From: Candidatus Aminicenantota bacterium
Lineage (GTDB): Bacteria > Acidobacteriota > Aminicenantia > UBA2199
Length of the DNA: 64,000 bases
Direction: 5' to 3'
NCBI GenBank assembly: GCA_026393835.1
Contig: JAPKZK010000146.1
Span: forward strand, 18,835 to 82,834
Position numbers and translations under genes: made by a program. The notes beneath the pieces are model-generated. The model saw only the letters and a program-made list of their open reading frames with translations, was not told where the DNA came from and made no database searches. Shown in pieces: positions 41,205 through 51,270 of this stretch. Position 1 is the stretch's first letter. Every line of letters starts with the position of its first letter.

Positions 41205-43663
41205 TACCTCTCGATTCGAACCCTGGCCAGGGGATATGTCTCTGCCGGAATCCCGGCAGGTACGCCGTCAAAATGCCCGGGCAAAAATACCACTCCCCTG
41301 GGAACCCGGGGGCTGGATTTGATTTTCACCCGTAACGTAATATGATCATTTGTTATTTTCACGCTGTCCGATTCTTTCAATTGCAGACCGGCCATGTCTT
41401 CGGGATTGATTTCCAATATCCCCGCCGGGGCCAGGGTCAGCAACCCCTGGGCATGGGTCGATAACGTGCCGCTGTGGAAAAGAACCGGACCCACCAACAA
41501 ACTATAGGGTAATTGCTCTGCTCCTGTTTCAGCGGACAGGGCCAGGGGATAAAATCGATGCGTATTTTGGTTGGGATATTTTGGATTTTCGGGGAAACCG
41601 GGCCATTGGGAAGCGATTTCAGCAGTGATTTCAGCGGCGTTGCCATAGTTCATGGGAACACCCATGCGGCCGGATATACCGGCTATGATTTGCCAATCGG
41701 GACGGGAATCGCCCACCGGGGATAAGGCGCGTTTGATCTGCTGCACCCGTCCCCAGGCATCGATAAAGGTGCCTTCTTTCTCGGCAAAGGTGCAGGCCGG
41801 CAATACGACATGGGCCAGTTCCGTCACGCGGGTGGGGAAGACGTCCTGTACCGCCAGGAAATCGAGTTTCTCCAGGGCTTTAACGACTTGCTTGCCGCCG
41901 GGAAACCCGCTCAGTATGTCGGCGCCCATGAGATACAGCGCCTTGATCTGGCCTTTCTCAATGGCTTCCAGGAGCTGGGGAAGGGTTTTTCCCGGTTGTT
42001 GGGCCGCGGCGAATCCCACGGTCCACTGGGGGGATACTCCCATGGCCAGCGCGCCCACCTGGTTGTTTTTCTCCGGGGCAATCAATACTTCCGCCTCTCG
42101 AAGTAGGGCCAGGTTGGTCAGGGCATGAACAGCCCGGGTTACATCGGCCCGGGATACGATATAATACCCGGCGATGAAATAGGTATTCCCGGCGTTGGCG
42201 ATCATGGCGGCAGCTTCTTTGAGCTGCGGGAGATCGACGCCGGTGACCCGGCAGACTTTCTCCAACGATATGCTGTCAAGGGATTTGATAAAGGCCTTAT
42301 CTTCCAGGCCGGCTTTATTTTTTACTTTGTTATTTGCAATGGTTAATTTGATCAACCCGGCCAACAGTTCTATTTCAGTGCCGGGTTTATAACGCAGCCG
42401 CAAATGGGCAAACCGGTCGAGCTTGTTTCCCATGGGCAGGGCGTTAATTAATTTGGTTTTGCCTTCCCGGGCCGCCTTGATCACTTCAAGGGAGGGTGTG
42501 GGCAATTCGGCGGGCAAATCGCAACCGATAACCATTACCAGGTCGGCGTTAGTTATTTCGCTTAACGGGTAAGAGGGTTTAACACGGCCGGAAGCCTCCA
42601 TTAATGCGGCAATGGCCTGGCTGTAACCCACCCCGTTGTACGTGTCAAGATTCGAACTTCCCACTACCTGACGGAAGAATTTTTGGAATAGGTAATTATC
42701 TTCATTGGAAGTCCTGGCTGAACCGATGCCGGCAATGGCATCCGCGCTTTTTTTAACGGCCTGTAATTGTTGGGCGGTATAATCGAGGGCTTCATCCCAG
42801 GATACGTGTTCCAGTTTGCCTTGCTTGCGGATCATGGGGGCGGAGAGTCGATCGGGACTGTTGATGAATTCGAACCCGAAAACGGGCCTCCCGCAGATTT
42901 TGCCTACTTCGGTTACGGAGTCCACAGCCGATCGGATGCGGAATACTTTGTTCTCGTACACATCCACGGTAATGCGGCAGCCGGCGGCGCAATAGGGACA
43001 AACGGATTCGACTTTTTGCAATTGCCAGGCGCGGCAGCGGTACTTGAACCGTTTGTTGATCAGCGCGCCCACGGGGCAGGCCAAAATACATTGCCCGCAG
43101 AAATCGCAATCCAGGGGACCGCCGTCCACGGTGTCGATGCGCATCCGGTAACCTTTGTCCCGGTGGATATAGGCACCGACGCCCTGCCGTTCATAACATA
43201 CGCTGACGCAGCGGCTGCAGCGTACGCAGCGGGATTCATAACGCTCAATCAGTGGCGAATGGTAATCGATGCGGAAATCGCTGTTTTTCAGGGTGTATTC
43301 TTTGGCGGTAATACCCATTTCATAGGTCAGGTCCTGGAGACGACATTCACCGGCTTTATCGCATACCGGGCAGTCCAGGGGATGATCGGCCAGCATTAAT
43401 TGCAGCGCCCGCTTTCGCAGTTCCTGCAATTGTTCCGACTGCGTGGTAACGACCATGCCGTCGGTTGCCGCCGTGGTACAGGCGGTTACCGGCGTCTCCA
43501 ATCCTTCCACTTCCACCAGGCACAACCGGCAGGAACCCAGGGGATTGATGTCTTCCAGGTAACAGAGGGTTGGGATGTAAACGCCCAATTCCCGGGCGGC
43601 TTCCAATATGGTTCCCCCTTCTTTTACCTGGATTTTTTTGCCATCTATGGTCACAGTTCTCAT
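41204..43663 (-). CDS. nuoG: NADH-quinone oxidoreductase subunit G (Fe-S / molybdopterin-like)
   Basis: This 819-aa protein begins with a 2Fe-2S domain (CYLEDINPLGSCRLCLVEV), the HPLDCPVCDKAGECRLQ motif, then two tetra-Cys ferredoxin motifs (CVRCSRCVSVC, CDFCGQCILACP). A CPYCAAGC motif follows, as in members with the extra N7 cluster, then a molybdopterin-oxidoreductase-like domain without obvious cofactor use. GAGGAA lies 7 nt before ATG 43663; the frame extends upstream without homology. A gap of 4 nt separates it from the NuoF-like gene. Confidence 0.94.
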   Translation of the reverse strand: MRTVTIDGKKIQVKEGGTILEAARELGVYIPTLCYLEDINPLGSCRLCLVEVEGLETPVTACTTAATDGMVVTTQSEQLQELRKRALQLMLADHPLDCPVCDKAGECRLQDLTYEMGITAKEYTLKNSDFRIDYHSPLIERYESRCVRCSRCVSVCYERQGVGAYIHRDKGYRMRIDTVDGGPLDCDFCGQCILACPVGALINKRFKYRCRAWQLQKVESVCPYCAAGCRITVDVYENKVFRIRSAVDSVTEVGKICGRPVFGFEFINSPDRLSAPMIRKQGKLEHVSWDEALDYTAQQLQAVKKSADAIAGIGSARTSNEDNYLFQKFFRQVVGSSNLDTYNGVGYSQAIAALMEASGRVKPSYPLSEITNADLVMVIGCDLPAELPTPSLEVIKAAREGKTKLINALPMGNKLDRFAHLRLRYKPGTEIELLAGLIKLTIANNKVKNKAGLEDKAFIKSLDSISLEKVCRVTGVDLPQLKEAAAMIANAGNTYFIAGYYIVSRADVTRAVHALTNLALLREAEVLIAPEKNNQVGALAMGVSPQWTVGFAAAQQPGKTLPQLLEAIEKGQIKALYLMGADILSGFPGGKQVVKALEKLDFLAVQDVFPTRVTELAHVVLPACTFAEKEGTFIDAWGRVQQIKRALSPVGDSRPDWQIIAGISGRMGVPMNYGNAAEITAEIASQWPGFPENPKYPNQNTHRFYPLALSAETGAEQLPYSLLVGPVLFHSGTLSTHAQGLLTLAPAGILEINPEDMAGLQLKESDSVKITNDHITLRVKIKSSPRVPRGVVFLPGHFDGVPAGIPAETYPLARVRIER

Positions 43664-43667
43664 GATG

Positions 43668-45659
43668 CTATTCCTCTGCAATAGCCAACAAGGCAACGCG
43701 GTAGCAGCGCAGGCAGCGGTTGGCTTCGCGGACTGCTTCCTGGGGGGTAAACCCTAATTCGACTTCTGCGAAATTATGTATACGGGTTTCCACCGGCAGC
43801 GCCGCCATTTCACTCTTGCTCAAACCCTTGACTGCCCCTACCGTCTCTTCTTTATTATAAACGGAAAACGCCTGGATAAATTTTTCCATGCGACGTTGAA
43901 ACGGGATTTCCATGGGTTTTCCCTGTAAATATTGTTCGATGCCGAGGGCGGCGTCGTACCCGGCGGCCAGCGCGGCAATCAATGTCAAGGGTCCGCTGAC
44001 GCAGTCGCCGCCGGAAAATACCCCGGGTTTCTGGCTCATCATGCTGTCCGGGTCGACTTCCACGGTCTCCCACTTGGTTATCACGATGCCTTTGTCATGG
44101 CGCAGGAAACTTAAATCCTGGTCCTGGCCGATGGCCGGGATAATGACGTCGGTGTCCAGGATAAACTCGGAACCCGCCACGGGGATGGGCCGTCTCCTGC
44201 CGCTGGCGTCGGGCTCGCCCAATTCCATGCGCAGGCACTCGATGGCCTTTACCTTGCCGTTTTCAGCGATGATGCGTTTGGGTAGGGTCAGGAAATTGAA
44301 TTTCACGCCTTCTTTTTCGGCGTCCTCGATTTCGACGGCGTCGGCCGGCATTTCTTTGCGGGAACGGCGATAGAGCAGGTTGACATCGGTATAACCGAGG
44401 CGCAGCATGGTGCGCACACAGTCGATGGCCACGTTGCCGCCGCCCACGATAACGGCTTTCTTTCCTTTATATACTTCTTTACTCAGGCTGACGTCCCGCA
44501 AAAACGTGACGCCGTGGATAAATCCACGGTAGCCTTCTTTTTCGCCATCTACCATCATTTCTTTGCTTTCGTGGGAACCGGAGGCGACAAAGATGGCTTT
44601 GCAGCCGTCCTGCCAGAGGTCGTCGAAACTTTTATCCTTGCCGATGCGGGTATTGTATACGATGGAACCGCCGGCTTTTTCGATGATTTCGACTTCCCGG
44701 CCCAGGATTTCCCGGGGCAACCGGTAAGAGGGGATGCCGTAACCGGCCATGCCCCCGCCGGTGGGTAACGCTTCATAAACGGTGGAGGCGATGCCTTTCA
44801 GGGCCAGGTAATAGGCGCAAGCCAACCCGGCCGGTCCGGCGCCGACGATAGCCACGGGGGGCGCAGAGGGCGCAGAGGCGTTATCTGCTTGTTTTGGAAT
44901 TCCCGGTGCGGGAACTTCCAGCTCATGATTTAGTTCGTAATCGGCGACGAAGCGTTTCAGGAACCTGATCTGGACGGGGTCGTCCACTTGACCGCGCCGG
45001 CATTGGAATTCGCAGGGCCGGACGCAGACGCGGCCGCACACGCCGGGAAGGGCGTTGCGCTCGCGAATCAGGGCCAGGGATTCTTCGAACCGCCGCTCCT
45101 TGATTAATTCGACGTAGGTGGGTACATCCAGGTGGGCGGGGCAGGCGTCCAAACAGGGCGCGGTCAAATAGCCGCGGTATTTACCCTGCTTAACGGTGCG
45201 TTTCCCGGCGATCACACTGCTGAAATCCTCCCGGAAATACTTCAAGGCCTGCAGTACCGGGACCGGCGTTGTTTTACCGATCTCACATTTGGATGAGGCG
45301 ATGATTTCCCGGCCCAGGTTTTCCAGTTTCTCCAGGTCGTCTTCTTTTCCCCGGCCGGCAATGATTTCCTTTACCAGGTTGGCCATGATGCGGGTTCCAA
45401 CCCGGCAAGGGACGCAGCGACCGCAGGAGAATTCCTGGGTTTGTTCCAGGTATTCCCGGGTCATATCCACCACGTCGATGCCCGGTTCTTTCAATAAAAG
45501 TCCATTCCAGCCCATAAAAGCCAGTATGTTTTTCCCGGCGAAAGAGGTGGGTATATCGACATTTTCTATTTTCTGCCATTTTTCATGGGGCAGCGGGCGG
45601 TTGTCCACTGTTTGTTTGCCCCAACTGCAAAAGACCATTTCTTTTGTTTCCATGTGCAT
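43668..45659 (-). CDS. NuoF C-terminal domain fused to a GltD-type FAD/NAD(P) oxidoreductase
   Basis: This 663-aa fusion has residues 1-150 resembling only the C-terminal part of NuoF, with the N3 cluster ligands (SCGRCVPCRVG plus a later Cys in SSKCEIG). The FMN/NADH-binding NuoF core is missing. From about 165 it is a glutamate-synthase small-subunit-like oxidoreductase: Fe-S Cys (PCLDACPAH, GVCGRVCVRPCEFQC), FAD motif VGAGPAGLACAYYLA, GxGxxA-type second motif IVGGGNVAIDCVR. It probably feeds electrons from NAD(P)H by FAD in place of NuoE/NuoF. It lies between nuoD and nuoG where nuoE and nuoF usually stand. Confidence 0.9.
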   Translation of the reverse strand: MHMETKEMVFCSWGKQTVDNRPLPHEKWQKIENVDIPTSFAGKNILAFMGWNGLLLKEPGIDVVDMTREYLEQTQEFSCGRCVPCRVGTRIMANLVKEIIAGRGKEDDLEKLENLGREIIASSKCEIGKTTPVPVLQALKYFREDFSSVIAGKRTVKQGKYRGYLTAPCLDACPAHLDVPTYVELIKERRFEESLALIRERNALPGVCGRVCVRPCEFQCRRGQVDDPVQIRFLKRFVADYELNHELEVPAPGIPKQADNASAPSAPPVAIVGAGPAGLACAYYLALKGIASTVYEALPTGGGMAGYGIPSYRLPREILGREVEIIEKAGGSIVYNTRIGKDKSFDDLWQDGCKAIFVASGSHESKEMMVDGEKEGYRGFIHGVTFLRDVSLSKEVYKGKKAVIVGGGNVAIDCVRTMLRLGYTDVNLLYRRSRKEMPADAVEIEDAEKEGVKFNFLTLPKRIIAENGKVKAIECLRMELGEPDASGRRRPIPVAGSEFILDTDVIIPAIGQDQDLSFLRHDKGIVITKWETVEVDPDSMMSQKPGVFSGGDCVSGPLTLIAALAAGYDAALGIEQYLQGKPMEIPFQRRMEKFIQAFSVYNKEETVGAVKGLSKSEMAALPVETRIHNFAEVELGFTPQEAVREANRCLRCYRVALLAIAEE

Positions 45660-45661
45660 TC

Positions 45662-46870
45662 TTATTTATCGACGTCGCCCAGGACGATATCGATACTCCC
45701 GATGACGGCGACGATATCCGCCACCAACCGTCCTTTAACCAACGCGGGCAGGGCCTGCAAATTGGCAAAAGAGGGCGTTCTAACTTTGATCCGGTAGGGT
45801 TTTTCAGAACCGTCGCTGCAGATGTAATATCCCAGCTCGCCCCGTGGGGACTCGAGGGCGAAGTATACTTCGCCGGCCGGGACTTTGAAACCTTCCACCA
45901 TGATGTGGAATTGGTTGATGAGGGACTCGATATCCCCGACTACCCGTTCTTTATCCGGGGGCACAACCTGGGATATGGGGGCGTTGATGGGGCCGCCGGG
46001 TAATTTGGCCATGGCCTGCTGGAGGATACCCCGGCTCTGGCGGATTTCTTCCAATCGCACCAGGTAGCGGGCATAGACATCGCCGGCGGTTTCCACCGGG
46101 ACATCGAATTGGTATTCTTCGTACCCGCAGTAGGGGTTGCTTTTGCGCAGGTCGTGGGCCACGCCGGAACCGCGCAGGGTGGGGCCGCAGAGCCCTATGT
46201 TAATGGCATCCTCTGCGGATATGACGCCAACGCCGCGGGTGCGCATCTCCCAGATGGGGTTTTTGGTCAATAATCCTTCATAATCTTTCATAAGCGGGAG
46301 CAGCGTATCGCAAAAGCTCTTGACTTTGGGCATGAATTCGGGGGGTACGTCTTTCATGAGGCCGCCGATGCGGATGTAACTGGTATGCATGCGCGAGCCG
46401 CCGGCCATTTCGAACAGGTCCAATAGTTCTTCCCGTTCCCGGAAGGTATAGAGGAGGGGGGTTATGGCGCCGATGTCGTTGGCCTGGGTGCCCAGCCAGA
46501 TGAGGTGACTCTGGATGCGGGTCAATTCGGCCAGTATCACACGCAGGACCTGTCCGCGGGGGGGCACCTCGAGGGAAAGTAATTTTTCTACCGCCAGGCA
46601 GTAGGCCAGGTTGTTGGACAGGGGGCTCAGGTAATCGAACCGGTCGGTAAGGGTAATGGCCTGGTGGTATGTTTTATTTTCCATGAGTTTTTCGATGCCG
46701 CGGTGCAGGTACCCGATCACGGGGACGGCGTCGATAACGACTTCGCCGGCCAGCTTGAGTATGATGCGCAGCACACCGTGGGTGCTGGGGTGCTGCGGCC
46801 CCATGTTCAGGACCATGACGCCTTCGCCGGAATCGTTGTCGATGGTTAGCATTTTATCCAGTTCGGTCAT
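45662..46870 (-). CDS. nuoD: NADH-quinone oxidoreductase subunit D (49 kDa)
   Basis: Complex I quinone-site subunit, about 400 aa, with the N-terminal NMGPQHPSTHGVLR loop, HRGIEKLMENK and the YICSDGSEKPYRIKVRTPSF segment. It is a separate gene, not fused to nuoC. GTG 46879 would overlap the nuoC stop by GTGA, but AGAGGTGA fits ATG 46870 better. Both are possible. Confidence 0.94.
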   Translation of the reverse strand: MTELDKMLTIDNDSGEGVMVLNMGPQHPSTHGVLRIILKLAGEVVIDAVPVIGYLHRGIEKLMENKTYHQAITLTDRFDYLSPLSNNLAYCLAVEKLLSLEVPPRGQVLRVILAELTRIQSHLIWLGTQANDIGAITPLLYTFREREELLDLFEMAGGSRMHTSYIRIGGLMKDVPPEFMPKVKSFCDTLLPLMKDYEGLLTKNPIWEMRTRGVGVISAEDAINIGLCGPTLRGSGVAHDLRKSNPYCGYEEYQFDVPVETAGDVYARYLVRLEEIRQSRGILQQAMAKLPGGPINAPISQVVPPDKERVVGDIESLINQFHIMVEGFKVPAGEVYFALESPRGELGYYICSDGSEKPYRIKVRTPSFANLQALPALVKGRLVADIVAVIGSIDIVLGDVDK

Positions 46871-46875
46871 TTTAC

Positions 46876-47307
46876 TCACCTCTCCCCTCTCAACGGGTAA
46901 TCTTTACGAAGCGGGTGTCCGTTAAAATCATCGGGCATATAGATGCGGGTCATATTGGGATGATGGTTAAAACTAACTCCCAACAGGTCATATACTTCCC
47001 GTTCGAACCAATCGGCCGCTTTCCAGGCCGGGGTAACGGTATCGACGGCATCGTCGGTCCGCACCTTTAAGCGCAGCCTCCGGCAGCTCTTTATGGAATA
47101 GAGGTGGTAAACCACCGCAAAACGGGGTTTTGCCTCTAGCCCCAGGTCCAGGCCGGTGAGGTCGCTGAGGTAATCGAATCCCTTTTCCTGCTTCAAGTAC
47201 TCGCATACCCGGGAGAGCGATTCCTTTTTCAAGGTAACCGTGGTTTCCCCAAACTGCGTATCGATGGCCTCGACGGCCCCGGGAAATTTATTTCTCAATT
47301 CCTCCAT
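46876..47307 (-). CDS. nuoC: NADH-quinone oxidoreductase subunit C (30 kDa)
   Basis: This 143-aa hydrophilic subunit has the conserved WFEREVYDLLGVSFNHHPNMTRIYMPDDF ending (shown here as WFEREVYDLLGV and HPLRKDYPL). It overlaps nuoB by 20 nt. GAGGA lies 11 nt before the ATG. Confidence 0.93.
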   Translation of the reverse strand: MEELRNKFPGAVEAIDTQFGETTVTLKKESLSRVCEYLKQEKGFDYLSDLTGLDLGLEAKPRFAVVYHLYSIKSCRRLRLKVRTDDAVDTVTPAWKAADWFEREVYDLLGVSFNHHPNMTRIYMPDDFNGHPLRKDYPLRGER

Positions 47308-47785
47308 CTTGTTTTGTCCTCAAATTTTCTGTTTCTATTTTTTTCTGTAATTTTACAATGGCGTCCAGCAGGGCTTCGGGCCGCACCGGGCAGCCGGGGA
47401 CATAGACATCCACCGGGATAATTTTATCTACCCCTTGCAGCACGGAATAGGTGTTGAATATTCCGCCGGAAATGGCGCAGGCGCCCATGGCAATCACCCA
47501 CTTGGGGTTGGGCATCTGGTCGTAAAGACGCTTCACCACGGGGGCCATTTTATTGGTTACGGTCCCGGCCACGATCATTAAATCGGCCTGGCGCGGGGAC
47601 GCCCGGAAGATTTCCATACCGAAGCGGGATATGTCGAACCGCGCCGCCGCGGTGCTGATCATTTCGATGGCGCAGCAGGCCAACCCGAAACCGGCGGGCC
47701 AGAGGGAATTCTTCCTGGCCCAATTGACAAACTTCTCTATGGTGGTGGTTATTACATTATCGGGTAATTTTTCTTCTATTCCCAT
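47288..47785 (-). CDS. nuoB: NADH-quinone oxidoreductase subunit B (cluster N2)
   Basis: This 165-aa subunit holds the terminal cluster N2: tandem Cys in GLACCAIEM, GACAISGG and GCPVRPEALLDAI. Overlaps nuoA by 10 nt and nuoC by 20 nt. It sits at the quinone-reduction site with NuoD. Confidence 0.95.
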   Translation of the reverse strand: MGIEEKLPDNVITTTIEKFVNWARKNSLWPAGFGLACCAIEMISTAAARFDISRFGMEIFRASPRQADLMIVAGTVTNKMAPVVKRLYDQMPNPKWVIAMGACAISGGIFNTYSVLQGVDKIIPVDVYVPGCPVRPEALLDAIVKLQKKIETENLRTKQDGGIEK

Positions 47786-48132
47786 TCTAACGCTCCTTTA
47801 CCCCAGGCGTACACCAGTCCGACTACCAGTATCGCGATAAAGATAACGATTTCGATCAATCCCAGCATGCCTAATTCTTTAAAAACCGTGGCAAAGGAAT
47901 ACAGGAAAACCGCTTCGATATCGAACACGATAAACAGCATGGCAATGAGGTAGAATTTTACCGAAACACGGATACGGGCAGTGCCCACCGGGTCCACGCC
48001 GCATTCATAGGGCATCAGCTTATCCTTTGAATAGGACTTCCTGCCGACGAAATGGGAGAGTCCCAGCGCAAACAGGGCAAAACCCACCACCACGACTAGA
48101 TAAAACAGGATCTCGCCATAGCCTTTCAGCAT
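47776..48132 (-). CDS. nuoA: NADH-quinone oxidoreductase subunit A
   Basis: This 118-aa three-helix membrane subunit has MPYECGVDPVGTARIRVSVKFYLIAMLFIVFDIEAVFL-type conserved loop and helix 2. AAGGAGG precedes the ATG. An 81-bp AT-rich gap separates it from nuoN upstream, the largest gap of the operon, and might hold a minor promoter. Confidence 0.94.
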   Translation of the reverse strand: MLKGYGEILFYLVVVVGFALFALGLSHFVGRKSYSKDKLMPYECGVDPVGTARIRVSVKFYLIAMLFIVFDIEAVFLYSFATVFKELGMLGLIEIVIFIAILVVGLVYAWGKGALEWE

Positions 48133-48213
48133 GGCCGCCTCCTTTTTTCTATTTTAACCGTTATATTTGTTATTTGTTTCATTGTACACATTATACGTTT
48201 CACCATCCTGTTC

Positions 48214-49641
48214 TTATTTTAAAAAGAAGATCGAGTTTTTTGCCAGTTCAAGGTAGAACGATGGGAAAAGTCCGATCTGGAAGGTCAAGAAGGTGGTGAT
48301 CACCAGGGCTAATACGAGGCTCCAGCGCATGGGGGCGGAAGCGATGTCTTTTTCGGGCGGGCGCATGTACATCATTACCGTCACCCGTAAGTAGTAATAC
48401 GCGGAAATAAGGCTGTTGACGACGCCGACGACGGCCAGCCCGACATATCCTTCTTTGACGGCGGAGGAAAAGAGATAGAATTTACCCATAAACCCGGACA
48501 GGGGCGGAATTCCTGCCAGCGACAGCATGAATACGGTCATCACGAATCCCAGCATGGGGTATCGTGAACCGACGCCGGAGTAATCTTTGATTTCCAGGTT
48601 GTCTTCGCCTTTCCGGCCCAACGCCACAACCACGGCAAAGGCCCCCAGGTTCATGAAGGTATATACCACCAGGTAATATAGCATGGAGGGCACGCCGGAA
48701 TCTCCGCCGGCCACCATACCGATCATCAAATACCCGGCATGGGCAATGGAGGAGTAGGCCAGCATGCGTTTGATGTTCTCCTGGGAAATGGCGATTAAGT
48801 TGCCGACGGTCATGGTCAACACGGACAGCACGATCAACAGGGGTCTCCAGTTGGGGTTTAAGCCGGGCAACGCCATCAGGAATACTCTTAAAAATACGGC
48901 CAGGGCGGCGGCTTTGACGCCGACGGCCATAAAGGCGGTGACCGGCGTCGGCGCGCCTTCATAGACATCGGGCGTCCACATATGAAAGGGCACCAGGGAT
49001 ACTTTGAAGCCGAAACCGATCAGCATCAGTCCCATGCCCAGCAGGAGAAGGGGTTCGCCCAGGATATTCTTTGAAGCGATGGCGTTGGCAATGGAGGCCA
49101 GGTTGGTGCTGCCGGTAACCCCGAAGATCAGGGCCATGCCGTAAAGCAGGAATGCCGTGGCAAAGGCGCCCAGTAATATGTATTTTAAGGCGGCTTCGCC
49201 GGAGCGGCGGTCGTCCCGCAGGCACCCGGAGAGCACGTATACCGCTAACGACAGCGTCTCGATGCCCATAAACACCATGACCAGGTCGGCGGCCTTAACC
49301 ATGAACATCATGCCCAGGACGGCAAACAATATCAAGGAATAATATTCGCCCAATATCTGGGTATTTTCCCGGAAATAGTGCATGGACATGAAGATGACAA
49401 CAAAGGTGGCGGCCAGGAACAAGAGCTGGAAAAAAAGCCCGAATCCATCGCTGACAATCATCCCTGTAAAGGAATAACCGCTATCGGTCAGGGACTGAAG
49501 GGCAACAATCGATGTGGCGGCTGTTCCCAGTAGGGCGAGATAGCCCAGGATTTCCTTCTTTTTTACCCAGACATCCACCAGCAGGATGACCAACGCGGCA
49601 ATGGTCAGGACTATCTCCGGCAGGATGGTGTTCACTGTCAT
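48214..49641 (-). CDS. nuoN: NADH-quinone oxidoreductase subunit N (antiporter-like)
   Basis: This 475-aa, 14-helix Mrp-like subunit has the conserved Lys/His helices (LVPFHMWTPDVYEGAPTPVTAF, ENIKRMLAYSSIAHAGY). GGGGAG lies 7 nt before ATG 49641, two bases after the nuoM stop; the longer open frame into nuoM is not homologous. It comes before nuoA here instead of at the operon end. Confidence 0.94.
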   Translation of the reverse strand: MTVNTILPEIVLTIAALVILLVDVWVKKKEILGYLALLGTAATSIVALQSLTDSGYSFTGMIVSDGFGLFFQLLFLAATFVVIFMSMHYFRENTQILGEYYSLILFAVLGMMFMVKAADLVMVFMGIETLSLAVYVLSGCLRDDRRSGEAALKYILLGAFATAFLLYGMALIFGVTGSTNLASIANAIASKNILGEPLLLLGMGLMLIGFGFKVSLVPFHMWTPDVYEGAPTPVTAFMAVGVKAAALAVFLRVFLMALPGLNPNWRPLLIVLSVLTMTVGNLIAISQENIKRMLAYSSIAHAGYLMIGMVAGGDSGVPSMLYYLVVYTFMNLGAFAVVVALGRKGEDNLEIKDYSGVGSRYPMLGFVMTVFMLSLAGIPPLSGFMGKFYLFSSAVKEGYVGLAVVGVVNSLISAYYYLRVTVMMYMRPPEKDIASAPMRWSLVLALVITTFLTFQIGLFPSFYLELAKNSIFFLK

Positions 49642-49642
49642 G

Positions 49643-51262
49643 TTAATTCTCCCCGTGTGTACCCGTTGTACCTTGTGCAGCTTCTTCTTTGGTTTCGCCT
49701 TCGCCTGCAGTTGCCGGCGTTCCCGGTTCATGGGTCTGGGCCGGTTCCATTTTCTTGATTTCCAGGGCCGGTTTATTGTAATAATCAGGGTTGACAATGC
49801 GTATGATTTTTTCCACGGGTTTATCCAGGACGTTCAAGAAGGGTTTGGGGGCGACGCCGATCCAGAAGGCCATTAGAATCAGGGGCGTGAAGACGGCAAA
49901 CTCGCGCAGGTTTAAGTCGGAAAGGGCCTGGTTGGCGGGATTTTCCAGTTTGCCGAACATGACGCGCTGGTAGAGCCAGAGCATATAAGCCGCGCCCAGG
50001 ATGATGCCGGTGGCGGCGATCATGGCCCAGTAGAAATTCACCGGGAAGGTTCCCATCAAAATCATGAATTCGCCGATGAACCCGTTCAAGCCGGGCAGAC
50101 CGATGGAGGACATGGTGATGATTAAAAACACGGCGGCATAGACGGGCATGCGGGAAGAGAGTCCGCCGAAATCGGCAATTAAACGGGTATGACGCCGTTC
50201 ATATACGACACCCACGATCAAGAAGAGTGCGCCGGTGGAGATGCCGTGGTTGATCATCTGGATTATTGCGCCTTTCAACGCCATGGGGGTAAACACAAAA
50301 ATTCCCAGCATGACAAAGCCCATGTGGGATACGGATGAATAGGCGATGAGTTTTTTCATGTCTTTTTGCATCAGCGAGACCAGGGCGCCGTAAACAATGG
50401 AGATCAGGGCCAGGGCAATCACCATGGGCATGTATTTCTTACAGGCTTCGGGGAAGAGCGGCAGGGAGAAACGGACAAAACCGTAGGCCCCCATTTTCAG
50501 CAGTATCCCGGCCAGTAGTACGGAACCGGCGGTGGGGGCTTCGACGTGGGCGTCGGGCAACCATGTATGGAAGGGGAACATGGGCACCTTAATGGCAAAC
50601 CCCAGGAAGAAGGCCAGGAATACCCAGGATTGCACGGTCATGGGTAAGAATTTACCGGTTTCCATGATGGCCATTACGTCGAAGGTGTGGTAATTGAAAT
50701 ATATCACCAGGATGGCCACCAGCATCATGACCGAGCCGAACAGGGTATATAAGAAGAACTTGATGGCGGCATAGAGTTTGCGTTCGCCGCCCCAGATGCC
50801 GATCAGGAAGTACATCGGCACCAGCATCAATTCCCAGAACACGTAGAAGAGGATGAAGTCCAGGGAGACGAATACGCCCACCATGCCGACTTCCAGGAGC
50901 AGCAGGAATATGTAGTATTCCTTGAGCCTGTCTTTAACGGCCGACCAGGAACTGAGGGTGGCCAGGAAGGTCAGCAGGGTGGTGAGCAGGATCAGCAGCA
51001 GGGAAATGCCGTCAATGCCCAGCAGGTACTGGACATTCAAGGATTTGATCCAGCTTGCTTTCTCCATGAATTGCATGCCTTCGGCCGCTGAATTGAAATT
51101 GTTCAGCAGCAGGAGGGAGAATAGAAATTCCAGGGCAGTAATGATATTGGCCGCCCACTTAATCCATTTTTGTTGGGTAGATGGCAGCAGCAGCATCAAA
51201 AAAATGCCCACCAGCGGAAAAAATATCAAAAACGTTAATATCGGGATGCCTGCAATGTTCAT
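49643..51262 (-). CDS. nuoM: NADH-quinone oxidoreductase subunit M (antiporter-like)
   Basis: This 539-aa, 14-helix subunit has FPFHTWLPDAHVEAPTAGSVLL and MQKDMKKLIAYSSVSHMG, the proton-channel motifs. The C-terminus carries an added tail of about 45 residues rich in Glu, Ala, Thr and Gly. AGGAG (overlapping the nuoL stop) lies 5 nt before ATG 51262; GTG 51268 falls inside the ribosome-binding site and is unlikely. Confidence 0.94.
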   Translation of the reverse strand: MNIAGIPILTFLIFFPLVGIFLMLLLPSTQQKWIKWAANIITALEFLFSLLLLNNFNSAAEGMQFMEKASWIKSLNVQYLLGIDGISLLLILLTTLLTFLATLSSWSAVKDRLKEYYIFLLLLEVGMVGVFVSLDFILFYVFWELMLVPMYFLIGIWGGERKLYAAIKFFLYTLFGSVMMLVAILVIYFNYHTFDVMAIMETGKFLPMTVQSWVFLAFFLGFAIKVPMFPFHTWLPDAHVEAPTAGSVLLAGILLKMGAYGFVRFSLPLFPEACKKYMPMVIALALISIVYGALVSLMQKDMKKLIAYSSVSHMGFVMLGIFVFTPMALKGAIIQMINHGISTGALFLIVGVVYERRHTRLIADFGGLSSRMPVYAAVFLIITMSSIGLPGLNGFIGEFMILMGTFPVNFYWAMIAATGIILGAAYMLWLYQRVMFGKLENPANQALSDLNLREFAVFTPLILMAFWIGVAPKPFLNVLDKPVEKIIRIVNPDYYNKPALEIKKMEPAQTHEPGTPATAGEGETKEEAAQGTTGTHGEN

Positions 51263-51270
51263 GTGCACTC

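Noticed and set aside
42767..43399. 210-aa plus-strand frame opposite nuoG
   Set aside because: Antisense shadow; nuoG motifs are unmistakable on the other strand.
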